Made by a program: the position numbers and the translations under genes. Below the pieces are notes generated by a model. The model was not told where the DNA came from and searched no databases. It saw only the letters and a list, made by a program, of their open reading frames with translations. Below are positions 7,045 to 15,317 of a stretch of DNA of 43,230 nucleotides, one piece after another. Within the stretch, counting starts at the first letter, position 1; every line of letters begins with the position of its first letter. The DNA is from an uncultured Bryobacteraceae bacterium (GTDB lineage Bacteria > Acidobacteriota > Terriglobia > Bryobacterales > Bryobacteraceae), in contig CATPCJ010000379.1 in the NCBI GenBank assembly GCA_955652915.1, positions 1-43,230 on the forward strand. The letters run 5' to 3'.

Positions 7045-8682
7045 TTACTTCAGCGCGGGAGCCGACCCCGGCAACGTATATCGCAGATTAAAGAAGAGCA
7101 TGTTCAGATGCGCGTCTTCCGGCTGCCCGCTGGCGACGAACCAGGGATTGCGGCTGAGGTACGAATATTGGCCCATCAGGTTTAGCGCGCCGTACTTCGC
7201 ATCTTTCCACAGTGTCTGATTGAAGCCACCCGTGATCTCCTGGATAGTGCGGTTCTGACCATTCGCCGAACCAACGAATCCATATCCTACGCGGTTGCCG
7301 TTGGCATCTATGGCCACGTTCCGGCCAATGTAAATGCCCCCGTAGTAGCCATACAGCAAGGTGTTCTTGTGGGTGAACTCAAAACCTGCAACGGTTGAAC
7401 CGGCGTGAATCAGAGACAGGCTGCCGTCGACGCGTGCGATCAGATCCGGAGCTTGGCCGAAAATATAACGGCCACCGCCGCTGCTGTAGTAATTGTTGGT
7501 GATCACGCGGAAGCCCTTGAGCAGCTCAAAATTCAGGTTCACGAAACCGCCGCCGCCTACCGCCGAATAATGGTTATTGTTGACGGGATTCCAGACTCTG
7601 AAGGCGCGCTCCACTCCGCCGATCTCTGCGTGGAACTTGCTGGATGGATCGAAAGCGAGCTTGGCGATTACATCCGGGAACACCTGCGGAGCGTTGAGAG
7701 TTGTGGTCTGGTTGTTCAACTCGCCGCCGGGATAAGTGGCGGCGAGAGCCGCGGGGAACGTGACCAGCCCGCCGCCCGCCGAACCTCCCACGTACTGCTC
7801 CTGGTTGTCGAGGGCAACGGCGAAAGCCACTTTCTTGGAGGGATGGTAGACAAACCGTAACTCCGGGATGCGCCCCCAGACCAAGCCGGCTTGATAATTC
7901 ACGTCGATATTTTGCGTGAAGAATATGTTGCCGGGCAGCGGCGAAATGCCTGTGCGGCCAGGAGTCATCAGGCTCCAGGTCTGCCCGCCGAGCACTTCCC
8001 ATTTGTCCTTGCTGACATCCACCCAGTAAACGCGTGAACGCAGAGTATTGCTGTTGCTGCTCACCGCGACGTTAGTGGGATTGTTTCCCAGGAAATCGGT
8101 TTCCAGATAGCCAATCACGTGAGCGCCTTTCACCAGCGCATCCACGCGCAAGCCGATGCGGGAGTTTTGCATGCTCAAGCGTTCCTCGCTCAGCTTGTTC
8201 TGAAAGACGTTGCCGAAAGGAATGCCTCCGAAGTTGGTCCCGATGCCGCCACCCGCGGCATGGCTGCGGAACACGCTGGTGAAATCCATAAATCCCACGG
8301 GGGTGATGTAGGCGTCGCCGATTCTCAATTGAAGCGGTGACGATTCCGCCGGCCTATCCTGCGCGCTTACAGTGGGAACGACTGGCGAAGCCATCGATAC
8401 CGGCATGGATGGAATCATGGGCGTCGTGCTGGCCACAAGTGGTCCCGCTGCATTCTGCGATGACCGCGCGTCGAGCCGCCGGGGTTCTTCGGACGATCTT
8501 CCTTTCGTCATCTGCTCGACTGCTTTCGTAAATTCCTCAAGTTTGCGCGAAAGCTCTTCGATCTGCCGCTGCTGCTGCGTGACCTGAGCTTTCAATTGAG
8601 CCACATCGCCGGTCGTGTCCTGGGCCGGCAAAATACCGATCAGCGACGTTAAGCACGCAACTATCGCGATTCCTGTTCTCAT
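7045..8682 (-). CDS. Outer-membrane porin, DcaP-like, with N-terminal coiled coil
   Basis: The 545-residue protein begins with a signal peptide (MRTGIAIVACLTSLIGILPAQ). A coiled coil of about 45 residues follows (DVAQLKAQVTQQQRQIEELSRKLEEF...), then a low-complexity linker, then a long beta-barrel region with alternating hydrophobic strands up to the C-terminus (NLRYTLPG). The coiled coil plus barrel plan is that of DcaP-like trimeric porins. They take up small organic acids or other solutes across the outer membrane; the substrate here is unknown. The C-terminus ends in PALK rather than the usual aromatic residue. It stands alone, with the ADOP permease downstream on the same strand behind repeat copy A. 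Confidence 0.75.
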   Translation of the reverse strand: MRTGIAIVACLTSLIGILPAQDTTGDVAQLKAQVTQQQRQIEELSRKLEEFTKAVEQMTKGRSSEEPRRLDARSSQNAAGPLVASTTPMIPSMPVSMASPVVPTVSAQDRPAESSPLQLRIGDAYITPVGFMDFTSVFRSHAAGGGIGTNFGGIPFGNVFQNKLSEERLSMQNSRIGLRVDALVKGAHVIGYLETDFLGNNPTNVAVSSNSNTLRSRVYWVDVSKDKWEVLGGQTWSLMTPGRTGISPLPGNIFFTQNIDVNYQAGLVWGRIPELRFVYHPSKKVAFAVALDNQEQYVGGSAGGGLVTFPAALAATYPGGELNNQTTTLNAPQVFPDVIAKLAFDPSSKFHAEIGGVERAFRVWNPVNNNHYSAVGGGGFVNLNFELLKGFRVITNNYYSSGGGRYIFGQAPDLIARVDGSLSLIHAGSTVAGFEFTHKNTLLYGYYGGIYIGRNVAIDANGNRVGYGFVGSANGQNRTIQEITGGFNQTLWKDAKYGALNLMGQYSYLSRNPWFVASGQPEDAHLNMLFFNLRYTLPGSAPALK

Positions 8683-8966
8683 TCTTTTGGTTCTCCCGTT
8701 TAGTGTTCGAAGTAAATTTGAAATCTCCGGATCCAGGCGTAACCGGTGCCAGTGCCCGATCCGTGTTCCCTAGGTGACGTGTAAGATATGAAGGTAACCA
8801 TCCACACGTAACTGCAAGATGACTGGTAAGTTACAAATCCATGAATTTTGGCTTAGCCATCCGGATGATACCCAAAGTTTTCCACTTTCCCGAAGTGCCG
8901 GCTCATTGGTAGTGAGCTAAAGCTGTGCCCCTGGCCGGATCCCGACTCTCCGCAAGTGCGAAGCGC
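8683..8966. other. Intergenic region upstream of the porin gene
   Basis: No gene is seen. Four GTAAS pentamers (8781, 8794, 8808, 8826) lie about 100-145 bp upstream of the porin start and could be regulator half-sites. Spacing is irregular, so this is weak. The rest shows nothing recognisable. Confidence 0.3.
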
Positions 8967-9563
8967 TCACAACGGTTCGGTTGGAATGATAGGCCGGAGA
9001 GAATCACCGGGGTGCGCGCAGCGGGATCGGAACTTATTCGCGAGGTTAACTCCAACTATTGCAGCGACTTGGGCGGTATCGGTTCGTGTTGGGCCGGTGG
9101 ACTTAGATTTGCAGGATTGCCCTGTGGAGAGAATCGCTTGCTGACACGCGCGGTTTGGTAGTGTCCGTTCCTGGGATTCGGTTCGTTCTTCACCGTGTTC
9201 GCGAAGCTGGTGGAGGCGCAGCAAGTCGCGGAGTGCGAGTTGGGATTGCATGCGGTTGAGGTTCGCCTGAGAGCCCGATTCCGACAGCTTGCGGAAGGCG
9301 AAAGAGTGTTCGACGTCTTCACTGTAAGACTCGTAGGCTGCTTCGAGCTGTTCTTTTTGCTTTACCATTTGTTCCTCGAACCGGCCCGTCGCGGTCTTAT
9401 TGCAGCGACGCTGCCTCCATCGGGCGTTGGCCATTTCGACGAGGCCGGCGGGCTGGAGTCGTTGGGCATAGGATTCGAGCAAGAAATTGTATTCGTCCTC
9501 GTCCTCGTCTTCATTGGGCAAGACTACGGTACGAGCATTGAGTCCATGTTTCAGGGCGTTCAT
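8967..9563 (-). CDS. NALKHGL-type protein of unknown function, probably degraded
   Basis: The N-terminus (MNALKHGLNARTVVLPNEDEDEDEYNFLLESY) matches a repeated acidobacterial family of unknown function. From ATG 9563 the protein has 198 residues. The family signature continues in frame upstream of that ATG (ANGAKSHGPVTPEGRKISP, to about 9645) without an obvious ATG or GTG, so the true start may be lost. A helical central region runs to about residue 125. After that the adjacent frame reads more like the family tail (KNEPNPRNGHYQT around 9200), suggesting a frameshift. The C-terminal end is encoded partly by a CGCTTGCTGAC-type repeat (9135-9158). It is probably a decaying gene. There is no evidence of function. 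Confidence 0.5.
   Translation of the reverse strand: MNALKHGLNARTVVLPNEDEDEDEYNFLLESYAQRLQPAGLVEMANARWRQRRCNKTATGRFEEQMVKQKEQLEAAYESYSEDVEHSFAFRKLSESGSQANLNRMQSQLALRDLLRLHQLREHGEERTESQERTLPNRACQQAILSTGQSCKSKSTGPTRTDTAQVAAIVGVNLANKFRSRCAHPGDSLRPIIPTEPL
9135..9158 (+). repeat. CGCTTGCTGAC-type short repeat, intergenic copy
   Basis: The stretch beginning CGCTTGCTGACACGCGCGG (9135-9153) closely matches CGCTTGCTGACGCGCGCGG on the minus strand at 42095-42077. It lies in the degraded tail of the NALKHGL gene. Confidence 0.55.
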
Positions 9564-9787
9564 GGGGGAGATCTTGCGGCCTTCGGGGGTGACAGGTCCG
9601 TGGGATTTGGCACCGTTGGCACGGGCGGAAATCGAGTTTTCGTTTAGAAGACATAGAGGCTCCTTGTCCTGCCTGATAGTAAGCCTGACGGCGGAGCTAG
9701 GAGCGGGTGCGATTTTTGGAAGGCTTTTGGAATCAGGGAGATGTGGGTTTGGAAGTGGTGTGACCCGCCTCCAAAACTCGGTTCAAC

Positions 9788-9945
9788 TTGCCGAATTCCG
9801 ACTTAATAGCGCAGGCGACCAGGGCTACCGAGCATGGCATCGGCAGTCGCCCGGCTGTTGTGATTGACGGCAAGTTGGCCGGATGCTGCGCGAACCGTGG
9901 CGTGGATGAGCACGTTTTTGCAGCTTGCAAGGCCTGGGCTTCACA
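9788..9945 (+). pseudogene. Remnant of a thioredoxin-like protein (C-terminal part)
   Basis: The translated stretch EHGIGSRPAVVIDGKLAGCC, followed by ANRGVDEHV, matches the C-terminal half of thioredoxin-like proteins that accompany mercury-type transport genes. The N-terminal half with the CxxC active site is absent; an in-frame stop lies at 9761-9763. After VDEHV the family reading continues in another frame (VLQLARPG), so one extra T in the run at 9914-9918 probably caused a frameshift. The fragment converges on the MerT-like gene that ends at 9952. A minus-strand frame over the same bases (9733-9948) has no features of a gene. Confidence 0.55.
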
Positions 9946-9951
9946 CAAGAG

Positions 9952-10371
9952 TCACTCGCTGAATTTCATAAGCAAGGGCCCTAACGCATATGCGCTGAAC
10001 AAACCGATGCCATAGATGGCTCCAGAAACCCAGAGCACCAAGCGACTCATTCTCGACGAGGTGGTGCACGCGTTCGGCGCATCGGACGGACACCCGGCAC
10101 GCCCTTGCAATCGCGGTGCAAGCGCATAAGTGTACAAGAAGTTCGCGCCAATGAGCAGTCCGGCAGCGAGAAAGACCCAATTCTTATGTCGCGATAGGGT
10201 TACGAGCCAGGGCACCGCCGAAAGGAACGAGGCCACCGTCGCTCCCAGCCCCAACAGGACCAAGAGCGACGGCAGCGCACAACATAGAAGCGTTCCGAAA
10301 GAAGTGAACAGAGACAGGTAGCTCAACAGTGTGCTACGCACTGCCGGCGGTGGGTTCACTGTCTCCTGCAT
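9952..10371 (-). CDS. MerT-like membrane transport protein
   Basis: A 139-residue protein with about four hydrophobic segments. The first contains a vicinal cysteine pair (LLCCALPSLLVLLGLGA, C30-C31), like the metal-binding CC of MerT-type mercuric ion transporters. Later segments are VFLAAGLLIGANFLYTYALAP and LVLWVSGAIYGIGLFSAYALGPLL, with two more cysteines in the intervening loop (GCPSDAPNACTTSS). In Mer systems the membrane protein takes the metal from periplasmic MerP. Here the upstream gene, 12 nt away, is a MerP-like HMA protein with a candidate selenocysteine. AGGAAGGG precedes the ATG. Mercury is the family's usual cargo, but copper or another soft metal is possible. Confidence 0.7.
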   Translation of the reverse strand: MQETVNPPPAVRSTLLSYLSLFTSFGTLLCCALPSLLVLLGLGATVASFLSAVPWLVTLSRHKNWVFLAAGLLIGANFLYTYALAPRLQGRAGCPSDAPNACTTSSRMSRLVLWVSGAIYGIGLFSAYALGPLLMKFSE

Positions 10372-10383
10372 TTGCCCTTCCTG

Positions 10384-10881
10384 TTATTCATCCGATTTGA
10401 TACTCCGCACGTCGAGTGGCACGACGACTTTCAGGTCTTTGCCCGGTACCAAGCTTCCTTCGGCAATTACGGTGTGGCCGTTTTGCTTTGCGGCTTCCTG
10501 CAATGCGTTGGCTCCGCCTTTCAACGAAAGAACGACGCCGGCGCCCGTTACCTTGAGTTGCAGCTCCGGCGACGCGCTGACCGTCCCGCGTACGATCACG
10601 CGCGTTTCTTTGGGCGTAAATCCGTTCTTCCGCACTGCTTCCCAGAAATCTTGCGGCCGCACCGTGTTGCCTGGTTTCAGCTTTACCGTTGCTAACCCTT
10701 TATTGAGGCTTACATCCACGGACTCCACGCCCGGAAACTTCTTGAGAGCCCCGCGCACGGCGTAGGCGCAAGTCATTCAATCCATGCCAAAGATGGACAG
10801 GTCCATTTGCAGAAACTCGGCGCGTACTTGAGGCGCACCTAAGAAGAGCGCGAGTGGTAACAACATAAATAATCGTTTCAT
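10384..10881 (-). CDS. Candidate selenoprotein: secreted HMA (MerP-like) protein with UxxC motif
   Basis: The full frame (165 residues) runs from ATG 10881, preceded by AAGGAG at a 9-nt spacing, and includes an in-frame TGA at 10777-10779. It has a signal peptide (MKRLFMLLPLALFLGAPQVRA), then DLSIFGMD-U-MTCAYAVRGALKKFPGVESVDV, an HMA domain. The family motif is GMxCxxC, and the TGA takes the place of the first cysteine (residue 35; second Cys at 38). A C-terminal region of about 80 residues (from about VIVRGTVSASPELQL) is of unknown type. HMA domains bind soft metals through the two cysteines; a selenol would bind mercury or copper even more strongly. A possible bacterial SECIS-like hairpin lies at 10741-10772, with CGU at its tip about 20 nt after the TGA. 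It sits 13 nt after the beta-barrel gene and 12 nt before the MerT-like gene. Confidence 0.82.
10741..10772 (-). promoter_or_regulatory. Possible SECIS-like hairpin of the HMA selenoprotein
   Basis: Drawn by hand on the transcript (minus strand): CUUG/CAAG outer pairs, then GCC/GGC, then CGC/GCG closing a CGU loop. Counting the U of UGA as 1, the loop is at 21-23. Bacterial SECIS elements lie directly after UGA and present a GU in the apical loop at about this distance. The pairing is modest and has not been computed. Confidence 0.4.
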
Positions 10882-10894
10882 TGGATGATGCTCC

Positions 10895-11749
10895 TTAAAA
10901 GAAATAGGAAAAGTTGATCGCGATCCGAACGCGCTCGCGTGGGTAGATCGCCGGGCTGACGTCTTGATATACCGGGAACTGGATGCCGGCTGAAACGGCG
11001 TAGTTTTTGTAGACGCCGAGCGTTGTCGGTCCAATAAACATCTGATGACCCGCGCTGCCGGGCAGTGTCAGGCCCGATTGCTGGATGGTCCCGGTTTTCT
11101 CCCCGGTAAACTCACCGAAAATGCGCCAATCCCAACCCCGATCGGTTCGCCAGGAAGGCGGGCGGTACCCATACACCGCGCTATAGAACAGTATGTCTGG
11201 CCTACGGTCGCCCTTGGACTCGGCGTACCGCTGGTAGCTGACGCCTCCCCAGGCGTAGTGACTACGCGAGGCGACTCCGGTCACTATGCCGGCAAGAGCT
11301 CCCGGACCGCTGTGTAGACCCTTGAGATCTCCACCGGCATCCTGCGGTCCCGGTACCAGCAAACCACCAATCGCCGCAGTCTCAAACCTAGAGCCGACTC
11401 CGGTATCCTGCCGGTGAAAACGCCAGATGCCCAGGCCCTCAAAATCTCCCCCCATGGGGGTAAACGGCGCCACGCGCGCGGATGAAAATGGCTCAGCTTG
11501 AAAGACCAGTGGCGCTGAAATCGAGACTTTCAGATTCTCGGTCACGCCGTATCCCAAGGTGGCGCGAAACATTGTTCCGGCGCCGTCGCCGTCGCGGCCC
11601 ATCAAGCTTGCGTCTAAACTGAATCCGCCTCTTGGGTTTGTAGGCGTGGCCCAGCCAAAAACCGGACCGTGCCCGGAAGCTTGGATTAATTGCGGTACGG
11701 CCAGCATGGCCGCACCTAGCAAGACGAGTTGAAATTTTCTATTTGTCAT
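10895..11749 (-). CDS. Outer-membrane beta-barrel protein of the metal cluster
   Basis: A 284-residue protein with a signal peptide (MTNRKFQLVLLGAAMLAVPQLIQA). After it come repeated amphipathic strands (GGFSLDASLMGRD, FRATLGYGVTENLKVSISAPLVF, ...VRIAINFSYFF). It ends in Phe, the usual outer-membrane insertion signal. It resembles the 'transporter / phenol MetA-like' barrel class often found near metal genes. The ATG at 11749 is preferred because GGAG lies 9-12 nt upstream; a longer frame to 11788 lacks a signal peptide at its start. The stop TAA lies within the ribosome-binding region of the selenoprotein gene. It probably passes or senses metal or its complexes at the outer membrane; this is inferred from context. 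Confidence 0.65.
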   Translation of the reverse strand: MTNRKFQLVLLGAAMLAVPQLIQASGHGPVFGWATPTNPRGGFSLDASLMGRDGDGAGTMFRATLGYGVTENLKVSISAPLVFQAEPFSSARVAPFTPMGGDFEGLGIWRFHRQDTGVGSRFETAAIGGLLVPGPQDAGGDLKGLHSGPGALAGIVTGVASRSHYAWGGVSYQRYAESKGDRRPDILFYSAVYGYRPPSWRTDRGWDWRIFGEFTGEKTGTIQQSGLTLPGSAGHQMFIGPTTLGVYKNYAVSAGIQFPVYQDVSPAIYPRERVRIAINFSYFF

Positions 11750-11850
11750 CCTTGTTCTCCTCGTGCGTTCTCGAAATGAGCAACGCAAACTTATGGTTCA
11801 GGTTGCGCAAGCACACCTGGTGCTCGCGAAAGCAAGAGTGGAACAGGAAT

Positions 11851-12210
11851 TTAGACCAGGAAAGATGCGTTGAGTATATGCAGATCAGGTGGTGAATGCT
11901 CAACGCGGTCCGGTACGTCGCGGGAAGGCGCTGCCGTTATCGGCGGTTGAATAGACGCCAGCGCCACGCCGATGTGTGGGGGAGGCTCGAAATCCACATG
12001 CGCAACTCCAGGCGGCCTAAGCGGCATGCGATTACATTCTTTTTTCGAATCGCTTTTCTGAGACTTCGACTTTTCGCAGTGGCCCGCGCTGCAGCAGTCT
12101 TTCTTGGCGCCGGGAAACATGAAAAACTGTGGGCAGGCCACGCAACCGCCGCAAAACAGCGTTAGGAGCGTTAGCGCCGCGACCGCCGAAGTAATAAGTG
12201 CCCGGATCAA
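11851..12210 (-). CDS. Cys-rich secreted or membrane-anchored small protein
   Basis: A 119-residue protein with an N-terminal hydrophobic segment (ALITSAVAALTLLTLFCGGC). A cysteine-rich stretch follows (CVACPQFFMFPGAKKDCCSAGHCEKSK...KECNRM), and then a proline-rich tail. Nine cysteines fall between residues 20 and 60, suggesting metal binding or a disulfide-bonded fold. I do not recognise a named family, though similar Cys-rich proteins seem to accompany metal genes in Acidobacteriota. The start is TTG at 12210, the only in-frame option after an upstream stop; AAGGTG lies just before it. It is the first gene of the minus-strand metal cluster and is divergent from pstS. Confidence 0.6.
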   Translation of the reverse strand: MIRALITSAVAALTLLTLFCGGCVACPQFFMFPGAKKDCCSAGHCEKSKSQKSDSKKECNRMPLRPPGVAHVDFEPPPHIGVALASIQPPITAAPSRDVPDRVEHSPPDLHILNASFLV

Positions 12211-12456
12211 ACACCTTCATTATCGCGCAGGCGGGGCAATGCCGGGAATGATGACCGCCAGACGATTGCAGGTTACAAAAAGTGAATTCTCGCGGCAGGT
12301 GCAGAAGGGTACTCGGCCTGCTGCCTGTAACGCGATATTAATCAAATCGTCATTTATCGCTAACGACACAACGCTATCCTCAAATGCGTGTTCTGAATCT
12401 GCCGTGACGTTCCTCCTGCAATACCAACAAAATACGCAACGAAAGGATTTGAACTT
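12211..12456. other. Divergent intergenic region, metal cluster / pst operon
   Basis: This holds the promoters for the minus-strand metal cluster and the plus-strand pst operon. AGGA at 12444-12447 is the ribosome-binding site for pstS. I looked for Pho-box-like direct repeats and found nothing convincing. Small open frames here have no coding features. Confidence 0.4.
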
Positions 12457-13479
12457 ATGAAGAACCAAGGTCTGGCGATTGCGCTGGCTTCGTTTTCGAG
12501 TATTCTAACGGCGGGCACTGCCCGGACCGAAACAATTAACGCAGCAGGCGCATCGTTTCCCGCACCCATCTATCAGAAGTGGTTTGAAGAATATCGCAAG
12601 CTTCATCCCGACGTTCAGATCAACTATCAATCGGTGGGATCAGGGGCCGGAATCCGGCAGTTGACGGAAGGCACGGTGGATTTCGGGGCCTCGGATATGC
12701 CGATGACGGACGAACAGCTTTCGAAGATTACCAAGGCCAAGATTTTGCATTTTCCGACCGTGCTGGGCGCGGTGGTCCCCACTTACAACATCGAAGGAGT
12801 GAGTGCCACGCTAAAATTTACGGGCGATACGCTGGCAGGCATCTTTCTCGGAACCATTAAGAAATGGAACGACCCAGCGCTGGTTAAGGACAACCCGGGC
12901 GCGAATCTTCCCGACAAAGACATCACCGTGGTACATCGTTCGGATGGCAGCGGAACCAGTTTCGTTTTTACCGACTTCCTCTCCAAGGTCAACGCCGACT
13001 GGAAGAGCAAGGTGGGCGCCTCAACATCCGTGAACTGGCCCCTGGGGTTAGGTGGAAAAAACAACGAGGGTGTAGCCGGACTGGTTAAGCAGACTCCGAA
13101 CTCCATCGGTTATGTCGAATTGATTTATGCCGTGCAGATCAAGATGGGCTATGGTGTAGTCCGAAACAGCAGCGGTACATTCGTGAAGGCGGACTTAGCT
13201 ACCGTTACCGAGGCTGCCGCCGGAGCCGCCAAGAACATGCCGGACGATTTCCGCATTTCGATCACTAATGCACCCGGCAAGAACGCCTATCCGATCTCGA
13301 CGTTCACGTGGCTCCTGATCCCTAACAAGATTGGGGACGCAACCAAAAGAAACGCGCTCAAAGGTTTTCTAAAATGGATGATGGACAAAGGCCAGAGTTA
13401 CGCGGGGGCCATGAGTTATGCCCCGCTTCCCAAGCCTGTATTGGCTAAGGAAGAAAAGCAGATTGCGTTGATTCAATAG
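12457..13479 (+). CDS. pstS: Phosphate ABC transporter, substrate-binding protein
   Basis: PstS captures inorganic phosphate in the periplasm for the PstCAB importer. The 340-residue protein has a signal peptide (MKNQGLAIALASFSSILTAGTA). The mature start INAAGASFPAPIYQKWFEEY and the phosphate-binding loops SVGSGAGIRQ, FGASDMPM and HRSDGSGTSFVF are characteristic. Length is normal. It is the first gene of the pstSCAB-phoU operon and is followed 4 nt later by pstC. Regulation by a PhoR/PhoB-type system is typical, but no Pho box could be confirmed upstream. Confidence 0.95.
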   Translation: MKNQGLAIALASFSSILTAGTARTETINAAGASFPAPIYQKWFEEYRKLHPDVQINYQSVGSGAGIRQLTEGTVDFGASDMPMTDEQLSKITKAKILHFPTVLGAVVPTYNIEGVSATLKFTGDTLAGIFLGTIKKWNDPALVKDNPGANLPDKDITVVHRSDGSGTSFVFTDFLSKVNADWKSKVGASTSVNWPLGLGGKNNEGVAGLVKQTPNSIGYVELIYAVQIKMGYGVVRNSSGTFVKADLATVTEAAAGAAKNMPDDFRISITNAPGKNAYPISTFTWLLIPNKIGDATKRNALKGFLKWMMDKGQSYAGAMSYAPLPKPVLAKEEKQIALIQ

Positions 13480-13483
13480 TCAC

Positions 13484-14464
13484 ATGGCTCAAACAGCCAT
13501 TGTTTCCGCGCCATCCCAATCGGCGGCGCGGAAATTCGTAGCGCGTCTTAGGAGCGGCGATCAGGTTGCCCATCTCATCACCCTGATCTTTGCCGCCAGC
13601 GTTTTTCTGGTGACCGTCCTGTTGGTTTATGAGCTTTGGATTCATTCCGGGGCATCGCGCGGCAAGTTCGGATTAGCTTTCCTGTTTACCCGGGTTTGGG
13701 ATCCTGTCGCGGAGAAGTTCGGCGCCCTTCCGTTCATCTATGGCACCTTGCTGACATCATTTGTCGCACTGCTGATTTCAGTGCCTTTGGGTGTGGGCGC
13801 CGCCATCTTCTTAGCCGAACTCGCCTCGCCCCGAGTGTCCGCGGTGTGTACATTCCTGGTCGAGCTGCTGGCGGCGGTCCCCAGCGTCATCTATGGATTG
13901 CTCGCGATTTTTACGCTGGTCCCTTTACTGCGGCAATACATTGAACCTGGGCTAAAGAAGACGCTGGGCTTTTTACCTCTATTTCAGGGCCAGATTTACG
14001 GTGTCGGCTATTTGGCCGCGGCGTTGATTCTGGCCATCATGATTTTTCCTTTCATCATTTCGATTTCGCGAGAAGCACTCATGGCAGTTCCCAGAGAACA
14101 GCGCGAGGCGGCCTTGGCACTGGGCGCGACCAAATGGGAGTCAACCTGGCAAGTAGTCGTACCCTTCGCCCGGCTGGGGATCATCGGTTCAATTTTCCTT
14201 GCACTCGCGCGGGCCTTGGGAGAAACGATGGCGGTCACCATGGTCATCGGCAACGATCCTTCCATCCATGCTTCGCTGCTTGCGCCCGGTTACACTATCG
14301 CCGCTGTCATCGCTAACGAGTTCACGGAGGCTACGGGCGATGTCTATCTCAGCGCTCTCATCGAACTGGGACTCGTGCTATTCTTCCTGACCATGATCCT
14401 CAACGGCAGTGCCCGATTATTGATCGTGGCCACATCCCGGAAGGGCTCGAAGCAACAGGCATGA
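13484..14464 (+). CDS. pstC: Phosphate ABC transporter permease
   Basis: PstC is one of the two inner-membrane subunits of the phosphate importer. The 326-residue protein has about six membrane helices and a PstC-type periplasmic loop (WDPVAEKFGALPFIYGTLLTS). The cytoplasmic EAA-like loop is REQREAALALGATKWES, which contacts PstB. Length and order are normal. Its stop overlaps the pstA start (ATGA, 14461-14464), which indicates translational coupling and stoichiometric synthesis. Confidence 0.95.
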   Translation: MAQTAIVSAPSQSAARKFVARLRSGDQVAHLITLIFAASVFLVTVLLVYELWIHSGASRGKFGLAFLFTRVWDPVAEKFGALPFIYGTLLTSFVALLISVPLGVGAAIFLAELASPRVSAVCTFLVELLAAVPSVIYGLLAIFTLVPLLRQYIEPGLKKTLGFLPLFQGQIYGVGYLAAALILAIMIFPFIISISREALMAVPREQREAALALGATKWESTWQVVVPFARLGIIGSIFLALARALGETMAVTMVIGNDPSIHASLLAPGYTIAAVIANEFTEATGDVYLSALIELGLVLFFLTMILNGSARLLIVATSRKGSKQQA

Positions 14465-15309
14465 CCAGGACCGTACAGAGAAACATGGTGAACAACGTGA
14501 TGCTGACCCTCACGGGCGTGTGCACCGTGCTGACGGTTTCGATCCTGTTCCTCATTCTCGGCTTCCTGGTTTGGAATGGCGCGGCATCGCTCGACTGGAG
14601 TTTCTTCACGCAGCTTCCACTGCCGGCCGGCGAGACCGGAGGGGGAATGGCGAATGCTATCATCGGCAGCGGTATCACCATCCTGATCGCCATCTGCATC
14701 GGCATTCCCGTGGGTTTCATCGGTGGAATCTACCTGGCCGAATTTGGCGGGTCCACCATGTCGTTCCTGGTGCGCTACACAGCGGACCTGCTGAACGGGG
14801 TGCCCTCCGTGGTCATTGGTATCTTTGCGTGGACCGTTGTCGTAGTTCCGATGCACGGATTTTCGGCGTGGGCGGGCGGCTTCGCCTTGAGCCTGATGAT
14901 GATACCCATCTGCTTGCGCAGCACCGAGCAGTTCCTGCGCTCGATACCCGGTTCGCTACGGGAAGGGTCGCTGGCTTTGGGCGCGAGCAAGACCCGCACC
15001 ATTCTCTCGGTTGTCGTTCCGGCCGCGAAGCAGGGGATTCTTACTGGTATGATTCTGGGAGTGGCGCGCGTCGCCGGAGAAACCGCGCCACTGCTGTTCA
15101 CGAGTTTCAATAATCAATTCTGGTCGAACAAATTGAACGAGCCAACAGCCACGCTTCCCGTCATGATCTATTCCCACGCAATCTCGCCTTATGAGGATTG
15201 GCACCGGCAGGCATGGGCGGCCGGTCTGGTTTTGCTAACGCTGGTGTTGGTGGCTAACATTGCAGCGCGGCTGGTTTTATCGCGAGGAGCTGCCTCGCAA
15301 AGGGGCTAA
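14461..15309 (+). CDS. pstA: Phosphate ABC transporter permease
   Basis: PstA pairs with PstC to form the phosphate channel. The 282-residue protein has about six membrane helices. Typical stretches include [25 protein letters not shown] and the cytoplasmic loop [17 protein letters not shown], which docks on the ATPase. Its ATG overlaps the pstC stop. pstB starts 8 nt after its stop. Confidence 0.95.
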   Translation: MTRTVQRNMVNNVMLTLTGVCTVLTVSILFLILGFLVWNGAASLDWSFFTQLPLPAGETGGGMANAIIGSGITILIAICIGIPVGFIGGIYLAEFGGSTMSFLVRYTADLLNGVPSVVIGIFAWTVVVVPMHGFSAWAGGFALSLMMIPICLRSTEQFLRSIPGSLREGSLALGASKTRTILSVVVPAAKQGILTGMILGVARVAGETAPLLFTSFNNQFWSNKLNEPTATLPVMIYSHAISPYEDWHRQAWAAGLVLLTLVLVANIAARLVLSRGAASQRG

Positions 15310-15317
15310 CCTTATCC

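Noticed and set aside
9733..9948. 71-residue minus-strand frame over the thioredoxin-like remnant
   Set aside because: No recognised motif; the plus strand shows a family match, so the minus frame is antisense noise.
12340..12456. Pho box upstream of pstS
   Set aside because: CTGCCGTGAC and CTCCTGCAAT were considered as direct-repeat half-sites but differ too much from any Pho-box consensus I know.
12220..12468. Small frames in the pstS upstream region on both strands
   Set aside because: No signal peptide, family match or good ribosome-binding site; they overlap the promoter region of the pst operon.
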